Source: UCB2 sp964475735
GTDB lineage: Bacteria > Chloroflexota > Dehalococcoidia > Tepidiformales > Tepidiformaceae
Length of the DNA stretch: 7,270 nucleotides
NCBI GenBank assembly: GCA_964475735.1
Contig: CAYYYI010000133.1
Location: forward strand, 1 to 7,270
Reading direction: 5' to 3'
Shown piece by piece: positions 1-5,964 of this stretch; position 1 is the first letter of the stretch, and each line of letters starts with the position of its first letter. The notes beneath the pieces are model-generated. The model was not told the origin of the DNA and made no database searches. It saw nothing but the letters and a program-made list of their open reading frames with translations. The translations under genes and the position numbers were made by a program.

Positions 1-836
1 GCTTCGGCACGGGCAACGATCCGCATCCGGGGATTCGCGCCCAGTTCCTTCGCCTTCGAGGCGCTCATCAGCACAAGGGCCGAAGCGCCATCGTTGATGC
101 CGCTGGCATTGCCCGCGGTCACGACGCCGCCCTCCTTGAACGCCGGGCGCAGCCTGGCGAGGGCGTCCACCGTTGCGGCCCGAGGATGCTCGTCGGTATC
201 GAATACCTTCTCCTCGCGGCCAACCTTGATGGTAAGTGGCGCGATCTGCTCCTTGAAGCGGCCGGCCTCGATGGCGGCGAGGGCGCGGCGCTGGCTCTCG
301 GCCGAGAACTCGTCCTGCGCCTCGCGGCTCACTTCGTAGCGCTCAGCCAGGTTCTCGGCAGTGATGCCCATGTGATAGCCCTGGAAGGGATCGCTGAGCA
401 GGTGGATGATGCCGTCTTCAATCGAATCGTGGCCCAGCCGGTAGCCTGCGCGGGCCTTGCGCAGGTAGAAGGGCATACGCGTCATGTTTTCGGCGCCGCC
501 CGCGACTACGACCTGCGCGTCGCCGCTCTGGATGAAGCGAGAAGCGGTGTTGATCGCTTCGAGACCGCTGCCGCAGATGCGGTTCACGTTCATGGCGGGC
601 GTTTCGATGGGCAGCCCGGCCTTCACGGTGGAGTGGCGCGAGAGATAGGCGTCTTCGGCGACCTGGCCGACGATGCCCATGATCACCTGGTCGACCGCGG
701 CAGGCTCGATGCCCGCGCGCGACACGGCTTCGCGGATGACATGGGCCCCGAGGTCAGAGGCGGGAACGTCGGTGAGCGAGCCCTGGAACCGGCCGATAGC
801 GGTGCGCACACCGCTGACGATGACTACGTCTTCCAT
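1..836 (-). CDS. Thiolase / acetyl-CoA acetyltransferase family, partial (C-terminus beyond left edge)
   Basis: About 278 codons of a thiolase are present; the rest lies off the left edge. Family role: condensation of two acetyl-CoA to acetoacetyl-CoA, or CoA-dependent cleavage of 3-ketoacyl-CoA, in the cytoplasm. Visible marks are the N-terminal VIVSGVRTAIGRFQGSL block (about residues 5-21), the active-site segment NRICGSGLEAI with nucleophilic Cys at about residue 88, GGAENM at about 113-118, and the linker block NASGINDGASALV near the truncated end. Family members are about 390 residues, so roughly 110 are missing, including the expected GHP histidine and the CxGGG cysteine. These should be checked in adjoining sequence. 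The ATG at 834-836 starts exactly where the family begins; a weak AAGGAAG ribosome site lies 12 nt upstream (849-855). The sequence cannot say whether it is biosynthetic or degradative; a lipid-transfer-type thiolase is unlikely given the classic CGSG block. Confidence 0.95.
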   Translation of the reverse strand, partial: MEDVVIVSGVRTAIGRFQGSLTDVPASDLGAHVIREAVSRAGIEPAAVDQVIMGIVGQVAEDAYLSRHSTVKAGLPIETPAMNVNRICGSGLEAINTASRFIQSGDAQVVVAGGAENMTRMPFYLRKARAGYRLGHDSIEDGIIHLLSDPFQGYHMGITAENLAERYEVSREAQDEFSAESQRRALAAIEAGRFKEQIAPLTIKVGREEKVFDTDEHPRAATVDALARLRPAFKEGGVVTAGNASGINDGASALVLMSASKAKELGANPRMRIVARAE

Positions 837-866
837 GATGGGAGGGAGCTTCCTTCGGAGGGGATT

Positions 867-916
867 CCCGCTACGCGGGGGATGAGCCCCCGAATTGTAA
901 GGCCCCGCCGGGGGGC
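867..916. repeat. Cluster of three short GC-rich inverted repeats in the thiolase leader/upstream gap
   Basis: Three small perfect inverted repeats crowd into 50 bp: CCCGC/GCGGG (867-871 with 875-879), GGGGG/CCCCC (877-881 with 887-891, 5-nt loop) and GCCCC/GGGGC (902-906 with 912-916, 5-nt loop). The first two share bases and cannot form together. The first two would lie at or just inside the start of a thiolase transcript from the weak -10 at 894-899. No T-run follows on either strand, so a classical terminator is not supported. Chance pairing is common in DNA this GC-rich. Confidence 0.4.
894..899 (-). promoter_or_regulatory. Possible -10 box for the thiolase gene
   Basis: On the minus strand this reads TACAAT, five of six matches to TATAAT. 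It would place the transcript start near 887, giving a leader of about 50 nt. No good -35 lies 16-18 bp upstream; the best is CTGGCT at 918-923, three of six. This is a weak call based on a short match in an otherwise GC-rich gap. Confidence 0.22.
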
Positions 917-1006
917 GAGCCAGCAGATACCAGATGGGCAAGGTATAGCGGCGATCTATGGGGCCGCGCCTCCGGCCCGTAGTCGCGCCCACGCCGCTGC
1001 TTTACC

Positions 1007-1315
1007 ATGCCCGCCATGTGGGCGGTCCTTGCTTTCCTTCTCGTGGTCCTCGCCGCCAGCAGCGTTCGTGGCCTTGCCGCCCTGCGCGAATGGTGGCTCG
1101 ACCGGCAGGCGAACGCCCCAGCCAGGACCATCCGCCCCCGCCGCGCGCGGGCTGTCAATTCGCCCGCCCCCTGCGGAAGGAATTTCACTCACCTTCTGCT
1201 TCGCCTGTTCGGCTCCGATGAAGACTGCCGCCACTGCGCCGAGATCGCACCCCGCGAACCGCTCCCTTTCGCCCGGCGCAGTGACGATGGCCCCGGTCCC
1301 GCCGGCGGCGAATGA
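1007..1315 (+). CDS. Possible small single-span membrane protein, unknown function
   Basis: A 102-codon reading frame with no family I recognise. It opens with a hydrophobic stretch (MWAVLAFLLVVLAASSV, residues 4-20) followed by LREWW and an Arg-rich segment, which fits an N-terminal membrane anchor with a short cytoplasmic tail. The tail carries a CRHC pair (CxxC) near residues 74-77 in an acidic context. In-frame starts are the ATG at 1007 and the ATG at 1016; neither has a clear ribosome site. Its stop (1313-1315) is one base from the stop of the convergent acyltransferase gene, a tight fit that favours it over overlapping frames on either strand. Codon third positions are mostly G or C, but so are those of the shadow frames here. 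A chance frame remains quite possible. Confidence 0.45.
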   Translation: MPAMWAVLAFLLVVLAASSVRGLAALREWWLDRQANAPARTIRPRRARAVNSPAPCGRNFTHLLLRLFGSDEDCRHCAEIAPREPLPFARRSDDGPGPAGGE

Positions 1316-1316
1316 G

Positions 1317-2438
1317 TCAGAGATCCTTCCGGTACAGCCGGTGCCGCTTGTAAAAGGCCACTCCGGCGCCGCGGGCCATCTGCAGAACGCGCTCGTTCTC
1401 GTCGCCTATCTGCACAAGGTCGGCGAACTGGTAGCGCGTGGCCATGATGCTGTCGTACATCCCGGTGAAGAGGATAGCGGCGGCGCCGAGGCCACGATGA
1501 CGGGCCACGATTCCCAGCCCGTTCAGGTTTATCCACGGCGTGCGTGAACGCTCCCGCAGCAGGCGCGCCCAGCCCAGCGGCAGCAGTTTCCCGCCCGTGC
1601 GCCGCAGCGCCGCCGAGACGTCCGGGTAGGCGAAAAGGAAGCCGATGGGCTCCTCGTCCTTCAGCAGGATCTTCAGGACCCGCAGGTCGGCGAACCAGAG
1701 CATCTGGCTGCAGATGGCGTCGACTTCCTCGTCCGTCAGCGGGTAGTTTCCGTGCGTGCCTTCGATCGTGCCGTTGTACATGCGCTTCAGCCCGGGAAGG
1801 AGGCGGCGCAGGTCCCTCCGGCCACGGAGACGCGCCACCTCGAAGCCGTCCTGCTTGCGCGCCCGCGCTGCCACTTCGCGGATGATGTCCGGGAACTGCA
1901 TCGAACGATCCAGGTAGCCGGAGAGGATGTCCCCTGCCGGGGCCAGGCCGCACGCTTCCACCAACGGACCGTAGTATTCGGGGTTGTAGGGAACGCCGAA
2001 TGCCGGCGGGTGCTCGAATCCCTCCACCAGCAGGCCCAGCGGGTCCACCGCGCTGAATCCGCGGGGCCCCAGTATTGCGTTGAGCCCCCTGCTTCGCGCC
2101 CACTCCCCGGCTGCAGCGAAGAGCGACCGGGCGGCCACCGGGTCCTCTTCGCAATCGAAGAGGAAGAAGAGGGCCGTGCGCTCGCCGTTGTGCTCGTTGT
2201 AGCGCCGGTGGTCGAGCACGGCGATGCGGCCAACGTCGAGGCCGCCGCCATCTGTCGCGAGGAAGAACGCTGCCTCGCTATCGCGAAAGAACGGGTTCTT
2301 CCGCCGGTCAAGCTGGCGGGATGCGTCGCGCGCCAATGGCGGCGTCCAGAAGGAGCTCCCGCGGTTCACCTGGAACGGAAGCTGGAGAAACCGGCGCACC
2401 TGGCCGCGGTCGTCGAGGTCTACCTGCTCGACGTTCAC
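1317..2438 (-). CDS. GNAT-fold N-acyltransferase-like protein, uncharacterised
   Basis: About 373 residues from the GTG at 2436-2438. The C-terminal half carries a GNAT motif A, LNGLGIVARHRGLGAAAI, with the acyl-CoA pyrophosphate-binding signature RHRGLGA at about residues 313-319. It ends in a basic KRHRLYRKDL tail. The N-terminal half has features I associate with a widespread uncharacterised family of about 370-390 residues: FWTPPLARD (about 30-38), KNPFF (47-51), VGRIAV (69-74) and PYNPEYY (150-156). The substrate is unknown. An ATG 34 codons upstream (2538-2540) is in frame, but the extra segment is Arg/Gly/Pro-rich, does not resemble the family start, and would run through the 2443-2459 palindrome, so GTG is preferred. 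No strong Shine-Dalgarno precedes it. Stops one base from the facing small ORF; divergent from the ABC permease. Confidence 0.85.
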   Translation of the reverse strand: MNVEQVDLDDRGQVRRFLQLPFQVNRGSSFWTPPLARDASRQLDRRKNPFFRDSEAAFFLATDGGGLDVGRIAVLDHRRYNEHNGERTALFFLFDCEEDPVAARSLFAAAGEWARSRGLNAILGPRGFSAVDPLGLLVEGFEHPPAFGVPYNPEYYGPLVEACGLAPAGDILSGYLDRSMQFPDIIREVAARARKQDGFEVARLRGRRDLRRLLPGLKRMYNGTIEGTHGNYPLTDEEVDAICSQMLWFADLRVLKILLKDEEPIGFLFAYPDVSAALRRTGGKLLPLGWARLLRERSRTPWINLNGLGIVARHRGLGAAAILFTGMYDSIMATRYQFADLVQIGDENERVLQMARGAGVAFYKRHRLYRKDL

Positions 2439-2442
2439 CCTA

Positions 2443-2459
2443 CTGCCTGCCGCAGGCAG
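2443..2459. repeat. Perfect 17-bp inverted repeat between divergent genes
   Basis: CTGCCTGC, one central C, then GCAGGCAG: a perfect 8-bp inverted repeat. It lies 4 bp upstream of the preferred GTG of the acyltransferase gene and 101 bp upstream of the permease ATG, inside the 122-bp divergent gap. Position and symmetry would suit a repressor operator, or a hairpin in the acyltransferase leader that could mask ribosome entry. It could also be one copy of a dispersed palindromic element, since similar TGCCTGC/GCAGGCA palindromes are abundant in some bacterial genomes (recollection, not checked). No second copy was seen in this window. Confidence 0.6.
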
Positions 2460-2560
2460 AGCGCAGAGGGTTGCCGGGCGAATCCGGTTCTGCGAACGTT
2501 CCCCCCATGGCCCGCCTGCGTAACCGCGTGCGGCCCACATCTCCGCCTACCGGTGCACGC

Positions 2561-3676
2561 ATGACCCTGCTCCCGTTCATGGTCCGCAACCTCCTGCGCC
2601 AGCCGGTTCACACGGCTCTCACACTGCTGGGCGTCGCCCTCGGCGTCGCAACCGTCGTCGCGCTCGGCACCGTCACCGAAAGTGTGCGCGGCTCCGCCAT
2701 GGAGACCATCGAGGCGGGCGGCGGCGACTTCGTTGTCGCTCAGCGCACCTCGGCTGGCCTCACATTCAGCTCCATCACCGAGGAAGACTGGCACGCCATC
2801 GAAGCCCGGCCCGCGGTCGATCGCGCCCTGGGGGTGGTCGTCAGTATCTCGCGGGTCGGCCCGGACCCGTATTTCCGGACAATCGGGCTCCTTGCCGCGC
2901 AACTCCCGCTGCAGCCGCCGCCGCTTCGCACTGGCCGCCTGCTTGCCAGCGGCGTTGACGATGAGGTGCTGCTCGGGAGCCGCGCGGCCCGCAACCTCGA
3001 CGCGGGCGTCGACGACTACATTTCCATCGGTTCCCGCACCTTCCGCGTGGTGGGCGTCTACCACACGGGCAACCTCTGGCAGGATGGCGGGGCCTACGCA
3101 CCCCTTGCCACCGTCCAGGAAATGGCCGCAAAGCCAGGTGTGGTCACGATCATCTACGTAGCCATTCGCGACGGCTTCAGCGTCCGCGAAGCGTCGGAGG
3201 CTATCGAACGCGACTACCCCCATTTGCTCACCATCAGCGACCTGGACGAGTTCTCCGAGGTGGACCAGGGGCTGCGCGTGGTCGACGCCTCGAACATCGC
3301 TGTCTCCATGCTCGCGATCGCCATTGGCGCGCTGGGGGTGCTGAACACCATGGCCAAATCGGTATTTGAACGAACCCGCGAGATTGGCGTCCTTCGGGCT
3401 GTCGGTTGGAGCGGCCAGCGCGTCATCGGCATGGTCGTCGGCGAATCGATGCTCCTCTGCACAGTGGCTGCTGCCGCCGGCGTTGCCATTGGCATCGCGG
3501 CGATGCAGGCCGTGCTTCTCAATCCGACCGTGCACAGCCTGATCGAGCCGCGCTACACCGCAACCGTCTTCGCCCGCGCGTTGCTCATCGCCTTCGGCGT
3601 GGCCCTTGTCGGCGCGGCCTACCCCGCATTCAGAGCCGTTCGCCTGAGGCCCATCGACGCTCTTCGCTACGAGTAG
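2561..3676 (+). CDS. ABC transporter permease, FtsX/MacB family
   Basis: A 371-residue integral membrane subunit of a type VII (MacB/LolC-like) ABC system; members couple cytoplasmic ATP hydrolysis to mechanical work on lipids, lipoproteins, peptides or drugs outside the membrane. Predicted order: TM1 (about 17-37), a MacB-type extracytoplasmic domain (about 40-240), then TM2 (about 245-265), TM3 (about 293-318) and TM4 (about 335-356). The cytoplasmic segment SVFERTREIGVLRAVGWS (267-284) is the classic FtsX-domain coupling helix, and the C-terminus RLRPIDALRYE is typical. The ATG at 2561 gives the usual family start (MVRNLLRQPVHTALTLLGVALG); ATGs at 2507 and 2579 are alternatives, and none has a strong ribosome site. 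No ATPase gene adjoins it: both flanking genes are on the opposite strand. Substrate unknown. Confidence 0.92.
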   Translation: MTLLPFMVRNLLRQPVHTALTLLGVALGVATVVALGTVTESVRGSAMETIEAGGGDFVVAQRTSAGLTFSSITEEDWHAIEARPAVDRALGVVVSISRVGPDPYFRTIGLLAAQLPLQPPPLRTGRLLASGVDDEVLLGSRAARNLDAGVDDYISIGSRTFRVVGVYHTGNLWQDGGAYAPLATVQEMAAKPGVVTIIYVAIRDGFSVREASEAIERDYPHLLTISDLDEFSEVDQGLRVVDASNIAVSMLAIAIGALGVLNTMAKSVFERTREIGVLRAVGWSGQRVIGMVVGESMLLCTVAAAAGVAIGIAAMQAVLLNPTVHSLIEPRYTATVFARALLIAFGVALVGAAYPAFRAVRLRPIDALRYE

Positions 3677-3690
3677 CCCTGTCCCCGCCT

Positions 3691-4965
3691 TCAGTCGATA
3701 GACTCCACGATCTTGTAAGGCGGCTTGAAGTCGGCGTCACTCGCCTTGAAGGCGACGCTCTTCGCCTTGATCGAGCCCTCGATCTCCAGCTTTTCCGGCA
3801 GGCCTTCACTGTCGACCGAGTCCTCGCCCAGGAGCTCGCCGGTGTCCAGCGTCCCCTCGCCCGTCCCCTTGCCTTCGAGAAGCAGGGGGAGCCCCTCCTT
3901 CTTGTCGACGCAGAAGGTGACTTTGATATCGCTCGTATTCTCCTCGGTCTCCTCCTTGCGCTTCAGCTCGAAGCAACGCGCGTCGCGACCGGCGATCTTC
4001 TGGCCTTTTATCTCGACAAGCTCAGTGGCATCGTCATCGGAACCCGTGTTGACGACCTCGGTCAGCGTAGTGCCCATGTCGAACGGCTCGTCCTCGGGGT
4101 CCGGCTCGGAGCGCTGGCACTCACCTTCCTCGCCGACCATCTTCACGCACATGTACGCGGTCTTTTCACCGTCGAAGATGAGGGCGATCACCTGGAGTAC
4201 GCCCTCGCCCTCGCTGATCGTGAAGCCGCTGTCCTCGCCGCCAAACATCTCCGTCAGGTCCAGGCCCTTCGAGCCCGCATCGAAGGTGATCGCCACGCGC
4301 GGCGGAGCCGAGACCAACGTCAGTTGGGCATTAAGGCTCGTATCCGAAACAGCGTCCTTGCCCTTGATCTCATAGGTGACCTTGAAGGTCTTGTCTGCCA
4401 GCCCGGAAATCATGTCGCCGAGTTCGACCTCGGTGGCGGTCAGCACCCGCCCACTGGTCGTGGTGACCGTGCGGGACGGGGTCTTCGCCCCGGAGCCGGC
4501 CGGGACACCCTCATCATCATCTCCCCTGAGGAGAAGGAACGCCGCGATTGCCACAACGGCCACGACGAGCGCCCCCGCCACAATCCACATGGCGCTGCTC
4601 TGCTTTTTCGCAGGAGCGGCTGCGGCGGGCCTCCATTGCTGCCAGCCGGGCGCCTGTCCACCCTGTGGTGTGCCGCAAACGCGGCAGAACTTCGCCGCCG
4701 GCGCCAACGGCGAACCGCAAGACGCGCAGACAGCGGCGCCCGCCTGGAATGGCGCCGCTGTGGGCATTGCCGGCGGCTGAGCGGCCTGCACTGTGCCTGC
4801 CCCGCAGGCGGCGCAGAACGCCATCCCCGGGCGCAGCTCGGCGCCACAGCGAGCGCATATGACCGGCGCGGCCTGCGCAGGTACGGCATTGCCGCAGGCG
4901 CCACAGAAATGCGCGCCTGGAGCAACCGCTGCGCCACAGGTTGGGCAGTTCAACTGGTCCGTCAT
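3691..4965 (-). CDS. Membrane protein with three N-terminal zinc ribbons and an extracytoplasmic domain
   Basis: 424 residues. Three tandem zinc ribbons each show CxxC-x10-CxxC: Cys 7/10/21/24, 37/40/51/54 and 80/83/94/97, joined by Ala/Pro-rich linkers. A KK pair (120-121) precedes one transmembrane helix (about 127-147, WIVAGALVVAVVAIAAFLLL), followed by RGDDDE. By the positive-inside rule the ribbons are cytoplasmic and the remaining ~275 residues are outside. The outer part is acidic, beta-rich in appearance, and has four cysteines (in AYMCVK, EGECQR, DARCFELK and VTFCVDK) that could form two disulfides; its pattern vaguely recalls LolA/LppX-like lipoprotein folds, which is inference only. 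Start is the ATG at 4963-4965, set by a strong AGGAGG five bases upstream; an in-frame ATG at 5091 lacks this. Function unknown; a sensor or envelope-linked role is conceivable. Converges on the permease with a 14-bp gap. Confidence 0.9.
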   Translation of the reverse strand: MTDQLNCPTCGAAVAPGAHFCGACGNAVPAQAAPVICARCGAELRPGMAFCAACGAGTVQAAQPPAMPTAAPFQAGAAVCASCGSPLAPAAKFCRVCGTPQGGQAPGWQQWRPAAAAPAKKQSSAMWIVAGALVVAVVAIAAFLLLRGDDDEGVPAGSGAKTPSRTVTTTSGRVLTATEVELGDMISGLADKTFKVTYEIKGKDAVSDTSLNAQLTLVSAPPRVAITFDAGSKGLDLTEMFGGEDSGFTISEGEGVLQVIALIFDGEKTAYMCVKMVGEEGECQRSEPDPEDEPFDMGTTLTEVVNTGSDDDATELVEIKGQKIAGRDARCFELKRKEETEENTSDIKVTFCVDKKEGLPLLLEGKGTGEGTLDTGELLGEDSVDSEGLPEKLEIEGSIKAKSVAFKASDADFKPPYKIVESID

Positions 4966-4970
4966 CGCAA

Positions 4971-4976
4971 CCTCCT
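4971..4976 (-). promoter_or_regulatory. Strong Shine-Dalgarno for the zinc-ribbon protein
   Basis: AGGAGG on the minus strand, five bases before the ATG at 4963-4965. It fixes the start at MTDQLNCPTC, right before the first zinc ribbon, and rules against the longer frame beginning at 5091. Confidence 0.85.
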
Positions 4977-5024
4977 GAAAGGAAACACGGGCAGCATACC
5001 TGCCGACGCAAGCATTGTGGCCGC

Positions 5025-5037
5025 TCCGGCCGCCGGA
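5025..5037. repeat. Short perfect inverted repeat between divergent zinc-ribbon and SDR genes
   Basis: TCCGGC, central C, GCCGGA: a 6-bp perfect inverted repeat in the 193-bp gap between the two divergent genes, 60 bp from the zinc-ribbon start and about 120 bp from the SDR start. It could be an operator for either gene, but short GC palindromes of this size are expected by chance in such DNA. Confidence 0.3.
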
Positions 5038-5113
5038 CACTGTCGAAAGGGCGAAGATCGGGGACCGAATGGGCGCCTTCTTCACGCCCACAGCCCCTTA
5101 CGGGTCGACCGCT

Positions 5114-5119
5114 TAGAAT
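5114..5119 (+). promoter_or_regulatory. Possible -10 box for the SDR-aldolase operon
   Basis: TAGAAT, five of six matches to TATAAT, 39 bp before the SDR start codon, which would give a leader of roughly 33 nt. No -35 hexamer is recognisable 16-19 bp upstream, so the call rests on one short match in a plausible place. Confidence 0.3.
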
Positions 5120-5158
5120 CGTTCCACCGTTGCATCGAAACGACGAAAGGGAACTGCC

Positions 5159-5926
5159 ATGTCACTTGCCGGGCGCGTCGCGCTTGTCACCGGAGGAGGG
5201 CGCGGGATTGGCCGCGCGATCTCGCTCGCACTTGCCGAAGACGGCGCCGACGTCGCGGTCAATTACCGCCGCGACGAGGAGGCCGCCCGCCAGACCGTGG
5301 CCGATATAGAGGCATTGGGTCGCCGAGCCGTCGCCTATCCGGCCTCTATCGATAGCTTTGACGAGGACCAGGCGATGGTCGAGGCAGTGATTCGTGACTT
5401 CGGCCAGATCGACATCCTGGTGAACAATGCCGGCATCGCCAGCCGCGGGCAGAGCGTGGCCGATACCGACCCGGCCGAGATGGAGCGGGTGGTGCGAACG
5501 CATGCCTTTGGCGCGCACTACCTGTGCAAGCTCGTCGTACCCGGGATGCGGGAGCGGCCGCGCGGCGACATCATCTTCATCTCCAGCGCGGCCACCCATT
5601 CGCTGGCAGCGAATGGCGCCCCGTACAACATGGGCAAGGCCGCCATGGAAGCGCTCGCCATGACACTATTCAAGGAGGAGCGGCCTCACGGCATCCATGT
5701 GAACGTCGTGGCGCCCGGCCTTGTCGAGACGGACATGGGGGTCCGCCTGGCAAAGGCTACAATGGGCGTGCAGGACATCCACGATCTCGATCGGCGGATG
5801 CCCTTCGGCCGCGTTTGCCAGCCCTCCGATGTCTCCGACGTCGTCCGCTACCTCGTGTCCGAGAGGGCGGGGTACCTCACCGGCCAGCGCATCTACGTCG
5901 ACGGCGGCGGGAATATCTGGGGCTAG
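5159..5926 (+). CDS. Short-chain dehydrogenase/reductase (classical SDR, FabG-like)
   Basis: 255 residues, the usual length for a classical SDR: NAD(P)-dependent interconversion of an alcohol and a ketone in the cytoplasm. Visible marks are the nucleotide-binding TGGGRGIG (11-18), NYRR after beta-2 (35-38; the arginines favour NADP(H)), NNAG (89-92), catalytic Ser143, Tyr156 and Lys160 (SS-x12-YNMGK), the PGLVET segment (186-191) and the C-terminal YLTGQRIYVDGG. The position normally held by the fourth catalytic residue, Asn, appears to be His115 (RTHAFGAHY); some hydroxysteroid/multifunctional-enzyme SDRs also carry His there. An AAAGGGA ribosome site (5146-5152) precedes the ATG by 6 nt. 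First gene of a probable operon with the aldolase 38 bp downstream. Substrate not predictable; FabG-like fatty-acid reduction is less likely than a role tied to the aldolase. Confidence 0.94.
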   Translation: MSLAGRVALVTGGGRGIGRAISLALAEDGADVAVNYRRDEEAARQTVADIEALGRRAVAYPASIDSFDEDQAMVEAVIRDFGQIDILVNNAGIASRGQSVADTDPAEMERVVRTHAFGAHYLCKLVVPGMRERPRGDIIFISSAATHSLAANGAPYNMGKAAMEALAMTLFKEERPHGIHVNVVAPGLVETDMGVRLAKATMGVQDIHDLDRRMPFGRVCQPSDVSDVVRYLVSERAGYLTGQRIYVDGGGNIWG

Positions 5927-5949
5927 GATTCGCGCCTCGCGCGCAAACC

Positions 5950-5955
5950 GGGAGG
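5950..5955 (+). promoter_or_regulatory. Shine-Dalgarno that sets the aldolase start
   Basis: GGGAGG nine bases before the ATG at 5965, inside the 38-bp gap after the SDR stop. The aldolase frame is open far upstream through the SDR gene; this site and the family start fix translation at 5965. Confidence 0.7.
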
Positions 5956-5964
5956 CTTCCGCTG

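Noticed and set aside
956..1234. Minus-strand 92-codon frame overlapping the small membrane ORF
   Set aside because: No hydrophobic segment or motif, and Gly/Ala/Pro-rich; the plus-strand frame at 1007-1315 is the better candidate.
186..1547. Long plus-strand open frame opposite the thiolase and acyltransferase genes
   Set aside because: It is antisense to the clear thiolase over most of its length and its protein has no recognisable motifs; long open frames on the opposite strand are common in GC-rich coding DNA.
1189..2154. Minus-strand 321-codon frame within the acyltransferase gene
   Set aside because: Arg/Gly/Pro-rich composition without motifs; it is the shifted frame of the GNAT-like gene, which carries conserved blocks.
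2494..2501. GAACGTTC palindrome as a LexA-type box
   Set aside because: LexA/DinR boxes need a 4-bp spacer between GAAC and GTTC; here the halves abut, so it is just an 8-bp palindrome.
3406..5355. 649-codon plus-strand frame crossing the permease end, the zinc-ribbon gene and the SDR start
   Set aside because: Overlaps three supported genes in the wrong frame or strand; low-complexity Arg/Leu/Ala protein with no domain.
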